Shown here piece by piece: positions 52,213 to 62,283 of a stretch of 64,000 bases of DNA (positions are counted from its first letter, which is position 1; each line of letters opens with the position of its first letter). The DNA is from Diacronema lutheri (taxonomy: Eukaryota; Haptophyta; Pavlovophyceae; Pavlovales; Pavlovaceae): contig JAGTXO010000069.1 of the NCBI GenBank assembly GCA_019448385.1, forward strand, positions 92,196-156,195, written 5' to 3'. The notes under the pieces are model-generated. The model had not been told where the DNA came from. It did not search any database and was given only the letters and a program-made list of their open reading frames with translations. Position numbers and translations under genes: made by a program.

Positions 52213-55200
52213 TGCCGCTGCCGCTGCCGCCGCCGCCGCCGACGGCCGCGTCGCCAACGGCCGAGCGCTCGCCAAAGGCTGAGCGCTCGCCGCCGCAGCG
52301 CAAGGTGCGCAAGTCCAAGGCGGCGGCTGCTGCGCTGCTCAACGAGGAGCACTTCTTCCCGGCGGTCGCCGCGTGGATCCTTTCGACATCCATCGATGCG
52401 GTCGATGCGGACGACGCGGCGCGGCCGTCCGTGGCCGCTGTGCACCCGACCTCCGAGCTCGACGTTGCGGGCGCGGGCACACATGCGGCCATCGTGCCGC
52501 TTGCGCTCGGCCTGCTCACGGGGCTGGGCAAGGTGGACAAGGGCTTGCTTCAGATCGACACGCCGGCGGAGGCGTCGCCCGCGTCGGAGGAGCAGCTCGT
52601 GCTGCCGCTCGCCGCGAGCGCTGCCGGCGCGGGCGTGCCGAAGGCCGCCGTCGGCGCGGCCGAGCGCGCGACGCTCGTCGAGATGGTCGAGAGCAGCGTC
52701 TGGTCGGACGTGGCGCTCCTCGCGATCGCCGACCGCATCGAGCAGCGGCTCAGTGCGAGCCGGCTCTCGCGCAGCGATGAGGTGCGGCCGGCGGCGCTGC
52801 TCGCGATCGTCGCGCAGGTCGTGCCGCTGCCGCACGGCACGCGCGCGGACATGCTGACGGACGTGTGCTCGGCGCGGCTTGGCGTCGAGTTCGCAGCCGA
52901 CGCGACCGCGCCGACCAACGACAAGCGCGGCCGCGGGCGTGGGGTGCAGCCGCAGGAGCCGCTCACGTGGGCGGCGCTCGAGGCCACGCTGCGCGAGGCC
53001 GTCGCGGCCGGCCGCTCGTCGGGCGCGTGGGCGCCCGCCGGTGCCGCGCTGATCGGCTCGGCGTCCGGAGCGGCGGCGGCCGCGCACGAGGGCATCGCGC
53101 TCAAGCCGTGGTACATTTTGAGCGTCAACTCGCGCACGCACGCGGCGCTGTACCTCGCCTTCCTCGCGGCGACGACAGTCGACTGCATGGTGATGCCCAT
53201 CGAGGTGTCCTTCATCGATCGCACCTCCAAGATGCGCTGGCTCGTGCACGCGCGGCTCGGGATGGACGTCTACTTCTTGGCGCGCATCGTGGCCAACTTC
53301 GCCACCTCCTTCATCAACGACAAGGGCGTCGAGGTGGTCGACCCGCGCGCGTGCCGCGCGGCCTACCTCTCGCGCGGCTGCTTTTTCGACATGCTCGCCG
53401 CGATCCCGTTCAACATTGTGATCCTCGGCGTGGGCGCAACGCCGATGCAGTTCTTCACGAGCCGCGTGCCGCGCATCCTCAACTTCCGTTACGTGTACGC
53501 GCGCTACCGGCAGTGGAGTGCAACCATCGACGACGACGACCTGACGTCGGGCGTGCTCTCGACGATGCTCACCTTCCTCTTCACGCTGCACCTGCTCACC
53601 GCTGTGATGGTGCAGCTCGGCTACTCAAACTACATCCAGGGCCGCACCTTCCAGACCTGGTCCGAGGTCTTCCAGGAGCGCGACCTCGAATACGGCGCGC
53701 ACATGCGCACGTGGTGGCACCCCGAGTCGGGTGTCGTCAGAGACTGTGCGCTCGCGCGGCGTGGCGGTGCGCGGCGTGCGCGGCGCCGCCGCCCGAGCTG
53801 AGCTGACGCCGCGCACCGAACCGCACCTTCGCCACCCGCCGCCGCCCGCCCTCGCCGCGCGCTCCGCTCAGACCTGGTGAGCTACTACCAGACGACGGCG
53901 ATCATCACGACGGTGGGCGGCGTGGCACCAAGCAACCTCGCCGAGTTTGGCTTCCAGACGCTCTCCCTCCTCATCTCGATGACCGTGCGCGCGCGCGCCT
54001 CCCTTCGCCTCCTCCCGCGAGGCAGCGGGCGCGCCGCCGCGCCGTGCTTGCCGCTGAGCGCGCAGGCCGTGCCGCATGGCGCCGCGCCCGCTGGGCGCTG
54101 CAGGTGTACGCGGTCGTCGTCGGCAACCTGTCGTCGCTCGTGATGAAGCAGGATGAGGAGATTGTGTCGCGCCGTGCGCAGCTCGAGCTCGTGCAGGGCT
54201 ACGTCGGGCACATCCGCGTGCCCAAGGCGCTCAAGCAGCGGCTCACGCGCTTCTTCCAGGCGCGCTTCAAGTCGCGCTCGCTCTCGTCGATCCCACCCGA
54301 CGCGATCCAGCTCGGCCTGCCGATGGAGCTGCAGATCGAGGTGGCCAAGGTGACGAACCGTGCGGTCGTCGAGGCGGCCGTGATCCTGCAATCGTGCTCG
54401 CGCGGCTTTGTCGATCGGCTCTCGTCGCTCATGCAGGAGCGCGCGCCCGAGGCCGAGTCGGTCATCTTCCGCGCGCTCGAGGCGTGCAAGGAGCTCTTCT
54501 TCGTCGCGGCGGGCATGATCGAGCTGTACGATGACCACCCGCCCGACGAGGAGCCCGTCGTGAGCGGCACGTGCACGTTTGGCGACACGGTCGGCGACGT
54601 GCCCTTCGTCTTTGCGGTGAGGCACGTGCAGAACGCACGCGCGGCCGCCGACATGGAGACGCGCATGTTTGTGCTCCCGTCGACGGGCTACCAGGAGGTG
54701 CTGAAGAGCTTCCCGGGCATGCACGACGTTGTGATGGAGAACGCCATCCACAAGCACGAGGGTGAGCGCGCAAAGCGAACCGCGCAACGCGAACCGCGCA
54801 ACGCGAACCGCGCAACGCGCAGCGCCGAGCCGTGACATGCGCCGTGACATGCGCCGTGACATGCGCCGCACGCCGCGCGCTTGGCCCCTCGCAGCCGCGT
54901 CGCACGGCCTCAAATCGTCGCGCTCGGGCACGTCGCAGCGCTCGCGGCTCACCTCGGAGCGGTCGCTCTCGTTCGGCGTCACGTCGGTCACCGGCTCGGA
55001 GCACCAGTCGATTGCCAGCTCCGCTGCCGATGTGGCGGCGGATCGGCTGCACGTCGTGCGCGCCGCGCCGTCCGCGGCTCTCGCGCGCGCCCGCGCCCGC
55101 CCGCCCGCGCGCGCGCGCGCGCGACGCTGACCCGCGCGCACGCGGCGCGCGGCGCTGTGCGGCGGCGGTGCGCGCGCAGACGCTCGAGGCCGCCAAGAAG

Positions 55201-56748
55201 CGGCGCGCAAACCTGATGCACATTCGGCTGTGCTTTGCGTGCGCGCGCGGCGAGCTGGCCAAGGTGCGCACGCTGCTCAGCATGCCCGCCTCTGACGTCA
55301 ACGCGACAGACCAGCTCGGCCGCACGGCGCTCCACCTCGCCGCGTGCGTGGGCAGCGCGGAGATCATCCAGCTCCTCATCGGCTGCAACGCAAACATCAA
55401 CGCGGTCGACGGACGCGGCGCGACGCCGCTCGTCGACGCCCTCGACGCCGGCCACGAGGACGCCGTCGCGCGGCTGGCCAAGCTGGGTGGCAGGCGCGGG
55501 CCGCTCGACATGTCGCACGTGATGTGCGAGCACGCGCTCGTCGACGGCGGCTCGCTCAAGCTGCGCACGCTCACGCAGCACGGTGTCGACCTCAACTGCC
55601 AGACGCCAATCGAGCAACGGACGGCGCTGCACGTCGCCGCGGCCGCAGGCTCGCTCGAGAACGTACGCGCGCTGCTCGCAGGCGGCGCGTTCGTCAACCA
55701 GCGCGACGCGCGCGGCAAGACGCCGCTCGACGAGAGCGTCCTCGCGCACCACGACTTTTGCTCGCAGCTGCTGCTCGAGCGCGCGGCCGAGCTCGGCTCC
55801 ATCGACCCGGCGACGTGCCTCAACCAGGCGGTCTTTGACGGCGACGTGCAGCACCTCGCGCGCCTCATCCGCTTCCGGTGCAACATCAACGCCGCCGACG
55901 ACTACGGGCGGACGCCGCTGCACCTCGCCGCGTCGTGCAAGCGCGTCTCGGCGATGCAGTTCCTGCTCGAGCAGGAGGGCCTCGACGTGAACGCGGAGGA
56001 CGTGTACGGGCACACGCCGCTCGACGACGCAACGCGCGAGGAGCGCGAGGACAAGACCAAGGTGGTGAGCGCGTTGCTGCTCTCGTCGGGCGCGCAGCTT
56101 GGCTCAGGCATCGACCACACGGCGATGCAGTCGTTCCGCAACAACGGCCTCGAGGAGGTGCACCTCGCCAGGGAGGCGGAGCAGCTCGCCATCACCGAGC
56201 AGCTCCTCGCCGATGCGTCCGCGCTGCGCGACTGGACCGAGGCCGAGCGCGCCGATCTGATCGACGTGCGCGCGAGGATCGAGGCGGCCATCAGCCTCGA
56301 GGAGAAGCGCGGCGCGGTGCTCGCCGACGAGCAGCCCGAGCTCTTCGAGCTGATCACCGCATTCGCCATGCGCCAACGCGTCCAGCACGAGCACCTCGCG
56401 CTTGATGTCGAGCCGAGCATCGAGGAATGGATCAAGGAGGGCACCGACACGACCCTCGAGGCGCTCCTCGCGCTGCGCAAGGCCGTGCGCGCCGCGCCGC
56501 GCCGCGCCGCGCCGCGCCGCGCCGCGCCGCGCCGCGGCTGCTCACCCGCGCGTGCCGCGCCGCGCGCGCGCGCGCAGGTTGGTAGCCTGCTCTCGCACCA
56601 CGACGCGCTGCGCGACGTGCGCCGCGACCCCATCGGCCGGCTTGCAGAGGTGCGCTACCGGCCGCCGGAGACCGAGGACGGCACGTCCGACGCCAAGAAG
56701 AGCGATGGGCCGCAAAAGCCAGCAGATGACGCGCTGCGGACTTTGTAG
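47191..56748 (+). CDS. Tandem two-unit voltage-gated-type cation channel with two cNBDs and two ankyrin arrays
   Basis: Eight exons (47191-48028, 48130-49696, 49805-53745, 53872-53984, 54104-54761, 54895-55055, 55180-56484, 56578-56748) give 2,917 residues. All phases agree. Unit 1: weak S1-S4 (ALRCVRLHDLF), S5 WVCCVWIILAEGW, pore FMSFGGLSGLGYPDL, S6, C-linker, cNBD (LVGEVAFFLGIAQPHTIAAS), and ankyrins (GRSALHLAAEVGLAPALNLL onwards). A 1,000-residue Ser/Pro-rich linker follows in one unbroken exon. Unit 2: S1 TTVDCMVMPIEVSF, S4 SRVPRILNFRYVYARYRQW, S5, pore TTAIITTVGGVAPSN, S6 VYAVVVGNLSSLVMKQ, C-linker, cNBD (FGDTVGDVPFVFAVRH), ankyrins (GRTALHLAACVGSAEIIQLL). Each unit alone resembles plant AKT/SKOR-type or CNBD channels. 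Neither pore has the TVGYGD K+ filter. Two units per chain suggests a dimeric channel. Confidence 0.85.
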
Positions 56749-56884
56749 CGCTCGCTACCACCTTGTCTCGCGCGCGCATCCCGGCCCGCGTTGCTTAGCA
56801 CGCTGCACAGGGGCGTCGCCCACGTGCGCCGCGCGCTCACGAGGTGAGCACATCTATACAAATTTGAAAAGTTCTACAGCCCCT

Positions 56885-56902
56885 GGGGGGGGGGGGGGGG
56901 GG
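56885..56902. repeat. G18 tract abutting the importin-4 stop codon
   Basis: Eighteen G on the plus strand, equal to C18 immediately after the TAG stop of the minus-strand importin gene (56903-56905). It lies in the 154-bp convergent spacer with the channel gene. A similar C-run occurs downstream of the 28216 gene. Confidence 0.9.
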
Positions 56903-58552
56903 CTACGACGCGCCCGTGGTGAAGCCGTTCGCAGCGAGGAATGCGACGAGCTCAGCGCGTAGCTCCGGTGTGAGGTGAGACTCCTGCTCGTCCGCGTCCT
57001 CCGCCTCGTCATCGTCGCGCACCACCTGCGCGCTCGCCGCCCTTGTGCGCGCGTCGAGGTCGTGCGCGTCGACGATGACCGCGACGAGCTGCACGAAGCG
57101 CGGCAGGTGCTCGGCGAGCGTGCCCGACGTGCGCGCGTCAGAGAAGAGCGTGACGAGCGTGCGCAGCGTGACGCCGTTCTCGCGGAAATCCTACGCCGCG
57201 GCGGGCGTGGCGCAGTGCGCGCGCCGCGGGTCGGGCTGGGCTGGGCTGGGCTGGGCGGGGGGGCGCTGGGCGCTGCGGCTGCGGCGCACCTCCTTGATCG
57301 GCAGCGCCGCGAGCATGACGGGCACGATCTGCTGCAGCGGAAGCTGCGCGAATGAGCCGCGCAGCGTGCGCGCGGCCGCACCGAGCGCGTTGTCGACGAG
57401 CCGATCGGGCGCGCCGCCGGCCGTCCGCTCGAGCATCGGCCGAAGCACAGTGAGCAGCGCTTGCATGTGCGACACGACCGTGGCGCCGCCGGGCGCGGCG
57501 AGCACGCCTGCGCAGTAGACGGCGTTCTGCACGAGCTGCGCCGTCTCGTCGTCATCATCATCGTCTTCGTCGCCACCCTCCTCCTTGTCGTACCCGCTGA
57601 CAGCCGCGGCGCACGCGCCGCCGCCGCCGCCCGCAGCGGCTGTGGCGCGGCCGCGCGGCGCGAGCGGCGTGCCGGCAAGGCGCAGCGCGTGCGGCAGCAG
57701 CTGCGGCGCGAGGCGCGAGGCGGTTGCGTCGCCCAGCCGCTCGACCGCTTCGGCAATCACGCCGATGGCCGTTGCCTGCTCGGAGAGCGGCAGGCCGGCC
57801 GCAGCGTGCGCGAGGAGCGCCGGGAGGAGCGCGTCGACGGCGGGCGCCCACGCATCGCCGAGCGTGCGCGCGAGGCCGGCGACGAGCGCGGCGACCGCCT
57901 CCCACACCGCCTCGTCGCGCCCCTGCCTGCCGTCGTCCTCTGAGTCGCCGTCCGAGCCGCCATCGTCAGGCGCACGCGGCGTCGGCTGCTGCGGCGGGCC
58001 GGCGCCGCCGGCGCCGGGCAGCGCGGGCTGGCACGGCGCACAGCCCGTGAGCAGCTTCTGCAGCGCGCGCGCGACGGCGTGCAGCGCGGCCGAGCCGCCC
58101 GCGCCGTCGAGGTCTGCGAAGACGCTGCCGCCTGCCAGCCGGCCTAGGCGCAAGAGCGCGTTCGCCGCGCCGGCGACGGTGTCCGCGTCCTCGTCGGAGA
58201 GCGCGCGCACGAGCTTGGGCACGCACACGCCGCGCACGGCGCGCTCGGCCGCCGCGACGGCCGCCGCGTCGCCGCTCGCGCGCGCGGCGTGCAGCGCCGC
58301 CGCGCACGCGTACGGCGCGTTGGCGAGCGCGGCGGCGCGCAGCCCGTCGACAAAATGGTCGATCGGCGCGCCATCGTCCTCGTCGTCGTCGCCGGCTGCG
58401 TCGCCGGCCACGTCGCCGCAGAGCGCGCGCACGCACTCGAGCGCGGCGGGCGCGCCGAGCTGCGGCGCGCAATGCTTGCACAGTCGACCAATCGCGTTGA
58501 CCGCCGACGCCTTCTCGTCGATCATGCCCGTGTGCAGCCCAAAGTGCACGCC

Positions 58553-58583
<31 letters not shown>

Positions 58584-60733
58584 GCGCCGCCGCCGCCCGC
58601 CGCGCCTGCGCCGCCCTCGCCGCCCTCGCGCTGATGCGGCCGCTCGATCACGTCGTCGGCGCGGCACGCGGCGAGCATGTGCGGCAGCACGGCGTGGACG
58701 AAGGCGGGGTCGAGCTGCGCCTTGTAGAGCGCTGCCATGTGCGCGGCAAAGCCAAAGGCATACTCGCTCACCTCGCCACCGCCCGCGCTCAGCCCGGCGG
58801 CGGCGGCAGCGCACGCGTCCGCGAGGAGCGGCCGGAAGCGCTCGGCGCCGAGCGAGAGCGCGCACAGGCCCACGCACTCCGTCGCGCGCGCGCGGAGCGC
58901 GCCGGCGCCGGGCGCGGCGGTGGGCGCGTCGGCCATCAGCTGTGCCATCGCGCGTATGAGCCCCTCGAGCTGCTCTGCCGAGCACAGCCGCTGGCCGCAC
59001 GCGACGAGCGCGGACAGGGCGGACACGGCAGCACCGCGCGCGGCGGCGGACGCGCGCGGCGCGGCGCACAGCGCGACGAGGCGCGCGAGCAGCTCGGGCG
59101 CGTGCGGTGCGATCACGTCGATCAGCTCGTCCGCGCCCGCCGCCGCCTCGCAGAGCGCGTCGAGCGCGTAGCACACCTTGTCGAGCGCCTTCGCGTGCAG
59201 CGCCGCGCCGCCGGCGGGCGGCGCGCCGGCGGCGCCCGCGTGGCAGCCCGACGCGTCGATCACGGCGGCGAGGTGCGCGATGATGGCGGGCGCGTGCGGC
59301 GGGACGAGCGCGCGCGCGGGCACGTGCCGCGCCATCTCGCCCAGCCCGAGCGCCGCGTCCGCGCGCACGCGCGGCGACGCGTGCGCGCACGCCGCGCACA
59401 GCAGCCGCACGTACCCGTCAAGGCGCGCGGCGCCACCCTTGCGCTCGGCGAGCCGCTCGGCGCAGCCCTCGACGACCATCGCGAGCACCGTGCACGCCGA
59501 GCGCCACGAGGCCTCGTCCGGCCGCGCGGCGAGCGCGTGCAGCACCGCGTCGACGTGGTGCAAGTAGGCTTTTGCGGGCAGCGCGCAGCCGAGGGTGTCG
59601 AGCAGCGCGCAGCCAAGGGAGCGGACGCTCTCGCGCTCGTCCTCCTCCTCGCCGCCGGCGGCGGCGGCGGGCACGTCCGCGTCCACATCCTCGTCCTCGT
59701 CCTCGTCGAGCTCGCCGACCGCCGCCGCGCCCAGCTGCACGAGGCGCTGCACGAGCGCGTCGTCACGCTGCAGCAGCTTCGACTTGGCCTCGCACAGCGA
59801 CGTGAGCGCGTGGAAGCCGTGCGCGCGCACGTCCACCTCCGCGCTCGTCGCGTGCGCGAGCTCGAGCGACGCGCCGGCGATGGCAGCGAGGTTGGCGCGG
59901 ACGAGCGCGCTCGGCCCGCTCTCCACCACCTCACCCACCATCTCAAACGCCGCGGCGAGCGTGCGCCGCAGCTCGTCGTCGTTGACGCCCGCCGCGCGCG
60001 CAGCGCCGCCGCCCGCCGCCGCCGCGCGCACGCAGTCGGCCGCCACGTCGAGCGCGGCGGGGAGGAGGAGCTTGAGCGCGCCGGGCCCCGCGTCGCCCTC
60101 GGCGTCGAGCAGCGATGTGGCCAGCGCGCCGACCGCGCGCAGGCTCGCCGTGCGCACCTGCGGAGCGAGCGGGTCGGCGAGGCCGGCGCGCAGCACGCCC
60201 ACCGTCGCGGGCAGGTGCGGCCGGAAGACGGCGACGGTCGCGGGCGACTCGAAGAGCTCGGCGAGGACGAGCATTGCGACCTCGCGGTGCTCGGCCGTCG
60301 GCGCCTGCGCCGCGTCCGACAGGAAGCGCAGCAGCTCAGGCCAGCCGCCATCCGCCGGCAGCAGCTCGGCGCCAAGCGCCGACGCGACGGCGGCGAGCGC
60401 ACGGCGCGGCGGCGCGTGCGGCTCGGCGACGAGGCGGTGGAGCACGAGCGCCTTGAGCGCGTCGCGGTCGGCGGCAGCGAGTTGCTCGTAGTGCCCCACC
60501 ACGCGCCGGCGCAGCAGCACCGCCGCCAGCTGCCGCACCTCGGGCGCGTCCGACTCGGCCGCGCGGCGCGCGAGCGGCAGCGCGGCTGCCGCCGGCTTGA
60601 GCGCCTTGCGCAGCCGGCGCTCGGCGGCGTGCACAGTGGCGGGGTCGAGCGTCTGGCGCAGCAGCAGCTCGAGCTGCGCCGCGTCGTCGTCCGCCGCCGC
60701 CGCCGCCGCCGACGGGCCCGCGCCGTGCGACAT
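56903..60733 (-). CDS. IPO4: Importin-4-like karyopherin beta
   Basis: A nuclear import receptor that carries histones and ribosomal proteins in studied species. Exons 60733-57290 and 57190-56903 join in phase 0 across a 99-bp intron (GTGCGC...TAG) to give 1,243 residues. The N-terminus has the importin-beta pattern (QLELLLRQTLDPATVHAAER, APEVRQLAAVLLRRRVVGHY). HEAT repeats run throughout, with acidic loops (DEDEDEDVDADV, nine-Asp run, EDDGRQGRDE). Alignable landmarks to human IPO4 include KACYALE-like KVCYALDALCE, DEKASAVNAIG, AVYCAGVLAAPGG and ALPIKEDFRENGVTLRTLVTLF across the splice. It is about 160 residues longer than animal IPO4 through Ala/Gly/acidic inserts. It is divergent from yidD with 55 bp between starts. 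Confidence 0.9.
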
Positions 60734-60788
60734 TCACCGCGCGCGGGTGGTGTCGCGGAGGGAACGGGGGCGGGCGACGAGGCGCACG
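60734..60788. promoter_or_regulatory. 55-bp divergent promoter between importin-4 and yidD
   Basis: Only 55 bp separate the two ATGs, with no A/T-rich element. Transcription probably starts inside or very near the opposite gene. Confidence 0.35.
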
Positions 60789-61343
60789 ATGGCGGCGGGG
60801 CCCCGCGCGCGGTTCGTGGTCGTCGCCGTCGCCGCGTTCGTCGCCGCCGACGAGTCGGGCGCGGCGGGCGCGGCGGGCGCGGCGCCGCCGCGCGCGCCAC
60901 TCTGCCGGCCGCGCGCCGCGCCGCCGCTCCGCGCCGCGCCGCGCCCATCGCCCGAGCTCGAGCCCGCGCGCGGCGACGACGCGCCGCGCGAGACGCGCGG
61001 CCGTCCGGCCGGGCTCGCGCGCGCACCAAACCTCGACGGCGGCGTCGCGCCGTCGCGCGAGCGCGGCGTGGCGCTCGAGCTGTGGCTCATCGGCTTTTAC
61101 AAGGACTGGATCTCGCCCGTGCTGCCGCGCGCCTGCCGCTTCGTCCCCACCTGCTCGTCGTACGGCGAGCAGGCGTACGAGGAGTACGGCGCCGCGCGCG
61201 GGCTCGTGCTGACGGCGTGGCGGATCGCGCGGTGCAACCCGCTCGGCGGCAGCGGCTTCGATCCGCCGTGCTGGCCGCCGCCCGCATGGGGCGCCGGCTC
61301 GAGCTCGTGGTGGCGCCGCACGCCCTTTTGGCGTGACGACTAG
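60789..61343 (+). CDS. yidD: YidD, membrane protein insertion efficiency factor (plastid-targeted)
   Basis: Bacterial YidD assists YidC/Sec insertion of membrane proteins; a plastid version would act with Alb3. The 184-residue single exon starts at ATG 60789. The first 22 residues are hydrophobic (ARFVVVAVAAFVAADESG), then a long Pro/Arg/Ala transit-like region runs to about residue 95. The YidD domain follows: LELWLIGFYKDWISPVLPRA, CRFVPTCSSYGEQAYEEYGA, RGLVLTAWRIARCNPLGGSG and FDPP. The amphipathic helix and the two Cys (CRF, TCS) are in place. A Trp/Pro-rich end follows. Length of the domain is normal, and the presequence is long. Confidence 0.93.
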   Translation: MAAGPRARFVVVAVAAFVAADESGAAGAAGAAPPRAPLCRPRAAPPLRAAPRPSPELEPARGDDAPRETRGRPAGLARAPNLDGGVAPSRERGVALELWLIGFYKDWISPVLPRACRFVPTCSSYGEQAYEEYGAARGLVLTAWRIARCNPLGGSGFDPPCWPPPAWGAGSSSWWRRTPFWRDD

Positions 61344-61499
61344 CGTCGAGTACTCATCATGTGTCGCGCCCGCCGCTTCCGCCGCCGGCCGCCGGACTGG
61401 TCATTTGGCCGGAATCACCGGCGACCGCGAACGCTAGCCTTTCGACATGCTCAACGTTCCCCGCCGGGCTCGCACTCGAGCGGCCTCTGGTTTGGCCTT
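61344..61499. other. Spacer downstream of yidD
   Basis: No gene is seen between the yidD stop and the degraded ORF that starts near 61500. Confidence 0.5.
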
Positions 61500-62270
61500 G
61501 GCAAAGCGCTGCCGCGGGCTGGCAAAGTGGGCCGAGGTGGTTGCGCGCTCCAGGGGGGCCCGGTATGCGCGCAGCTCGCGGCGGCGGGCGCGCGCCTCGC
61601 GCGCAGCGGCAGCCAGCGCCCAATCCCGGTCGATTCGTACGGCGACGCGCTCGCGGCGGCTCCTGGCGTCGCCCACGACCACGTCGCGGAGCTTCGCCAC
61701 GACCCCGCGCAGTTTTGCCGGGACGTTGGCGCGGCGCGATGACGCGGGCGTCTTTGGCTCCGTGCTCGCCGGCGTGCCGTCGGCCGGGCGCGCGGCCCTG
61801 CGGCGTCGGCACCTGCCCACCGTCGATCTTGTCGTTGTACCCAACAGTGCGGGCTCGGCGCCCCAGCTCGTGCGGACGCTGTGCGAGCTCAAGTCGATCT
61901 CGTACTGCCCCACGCGCTAGAGCCAGTCGGACACGCGCCGCTGCCAGGCCGCTGAGCGGAGGGCGGCCGCCGTCGGCGGCGAGCGGCGGCGCGCGTGCGC
62001 CCAGCTTGACGAGGAGCTCTTCGGCGTGCAGCCGAGCCAGGTGGGCCCGATGCAGGTGCACCTCAATTCGTGCCCGCCGGTGCGCTCGCTGGTCATCGGC
62101 TCGTTTGGCGAGTGGTCGGCCGCCCTCGCCGACCTGCTCGCGATCTTGTCGCACATGGGCGCGGACGCGTGGATGCATGGGCGCGCCCTAGCCCGACGTC
62201 GCCCAGGCGGCGCTTCAGCGCCAAGCTGGACACACGTGCCGCCCAGCCACGTGCCGCCTTTCTTCGGACC
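61500..62270 (+). pseudogene. Degraded mobile-element-like ORF (frameshift plus in-frame TAG)
   Basis: Coding-like text is spread over two frames. In the frame ending at 61742 it reads PVCAQLAAAGARLARSGSQR then VDSYGDALAAAPGVAHDHVAELR. In the next frame (to 61920) it reads LPTVDLVVVPNSAGSAPQLV then RTLCELKSISYCPTR and TAG. The same frame resumes immediately after that stop with RRRACAQLDEELFGVQPSQVGPMQ and VRSLVIGSFGEWSAALADLL. I remember the pair 'LxELKxIS...TR' followed by 'VGPx..LxS...LVxGxFGExS.D' from repeated, transposon-associated ORFs in algal genomes; this is memory, not a search. One frameshift and one stop make it non-functional. Confidence 0.45.
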
Positions 62271-62283
62271 TCTCGGCACTGGT

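Noticed and set aside
48162-53591. Long minus-strand frames opposite the channel gene
   Set aside because: Basic low-complexity translations. The plus strand has pore, S4, cNBD and ankyrin motifs with consistent introns.
47191-56748. Treating the channel locus as two adjacent genes
   Set aside because: No stop or splice break is needed between the units, since one frame covers the whole linker. Kept as a stated alternative to test.
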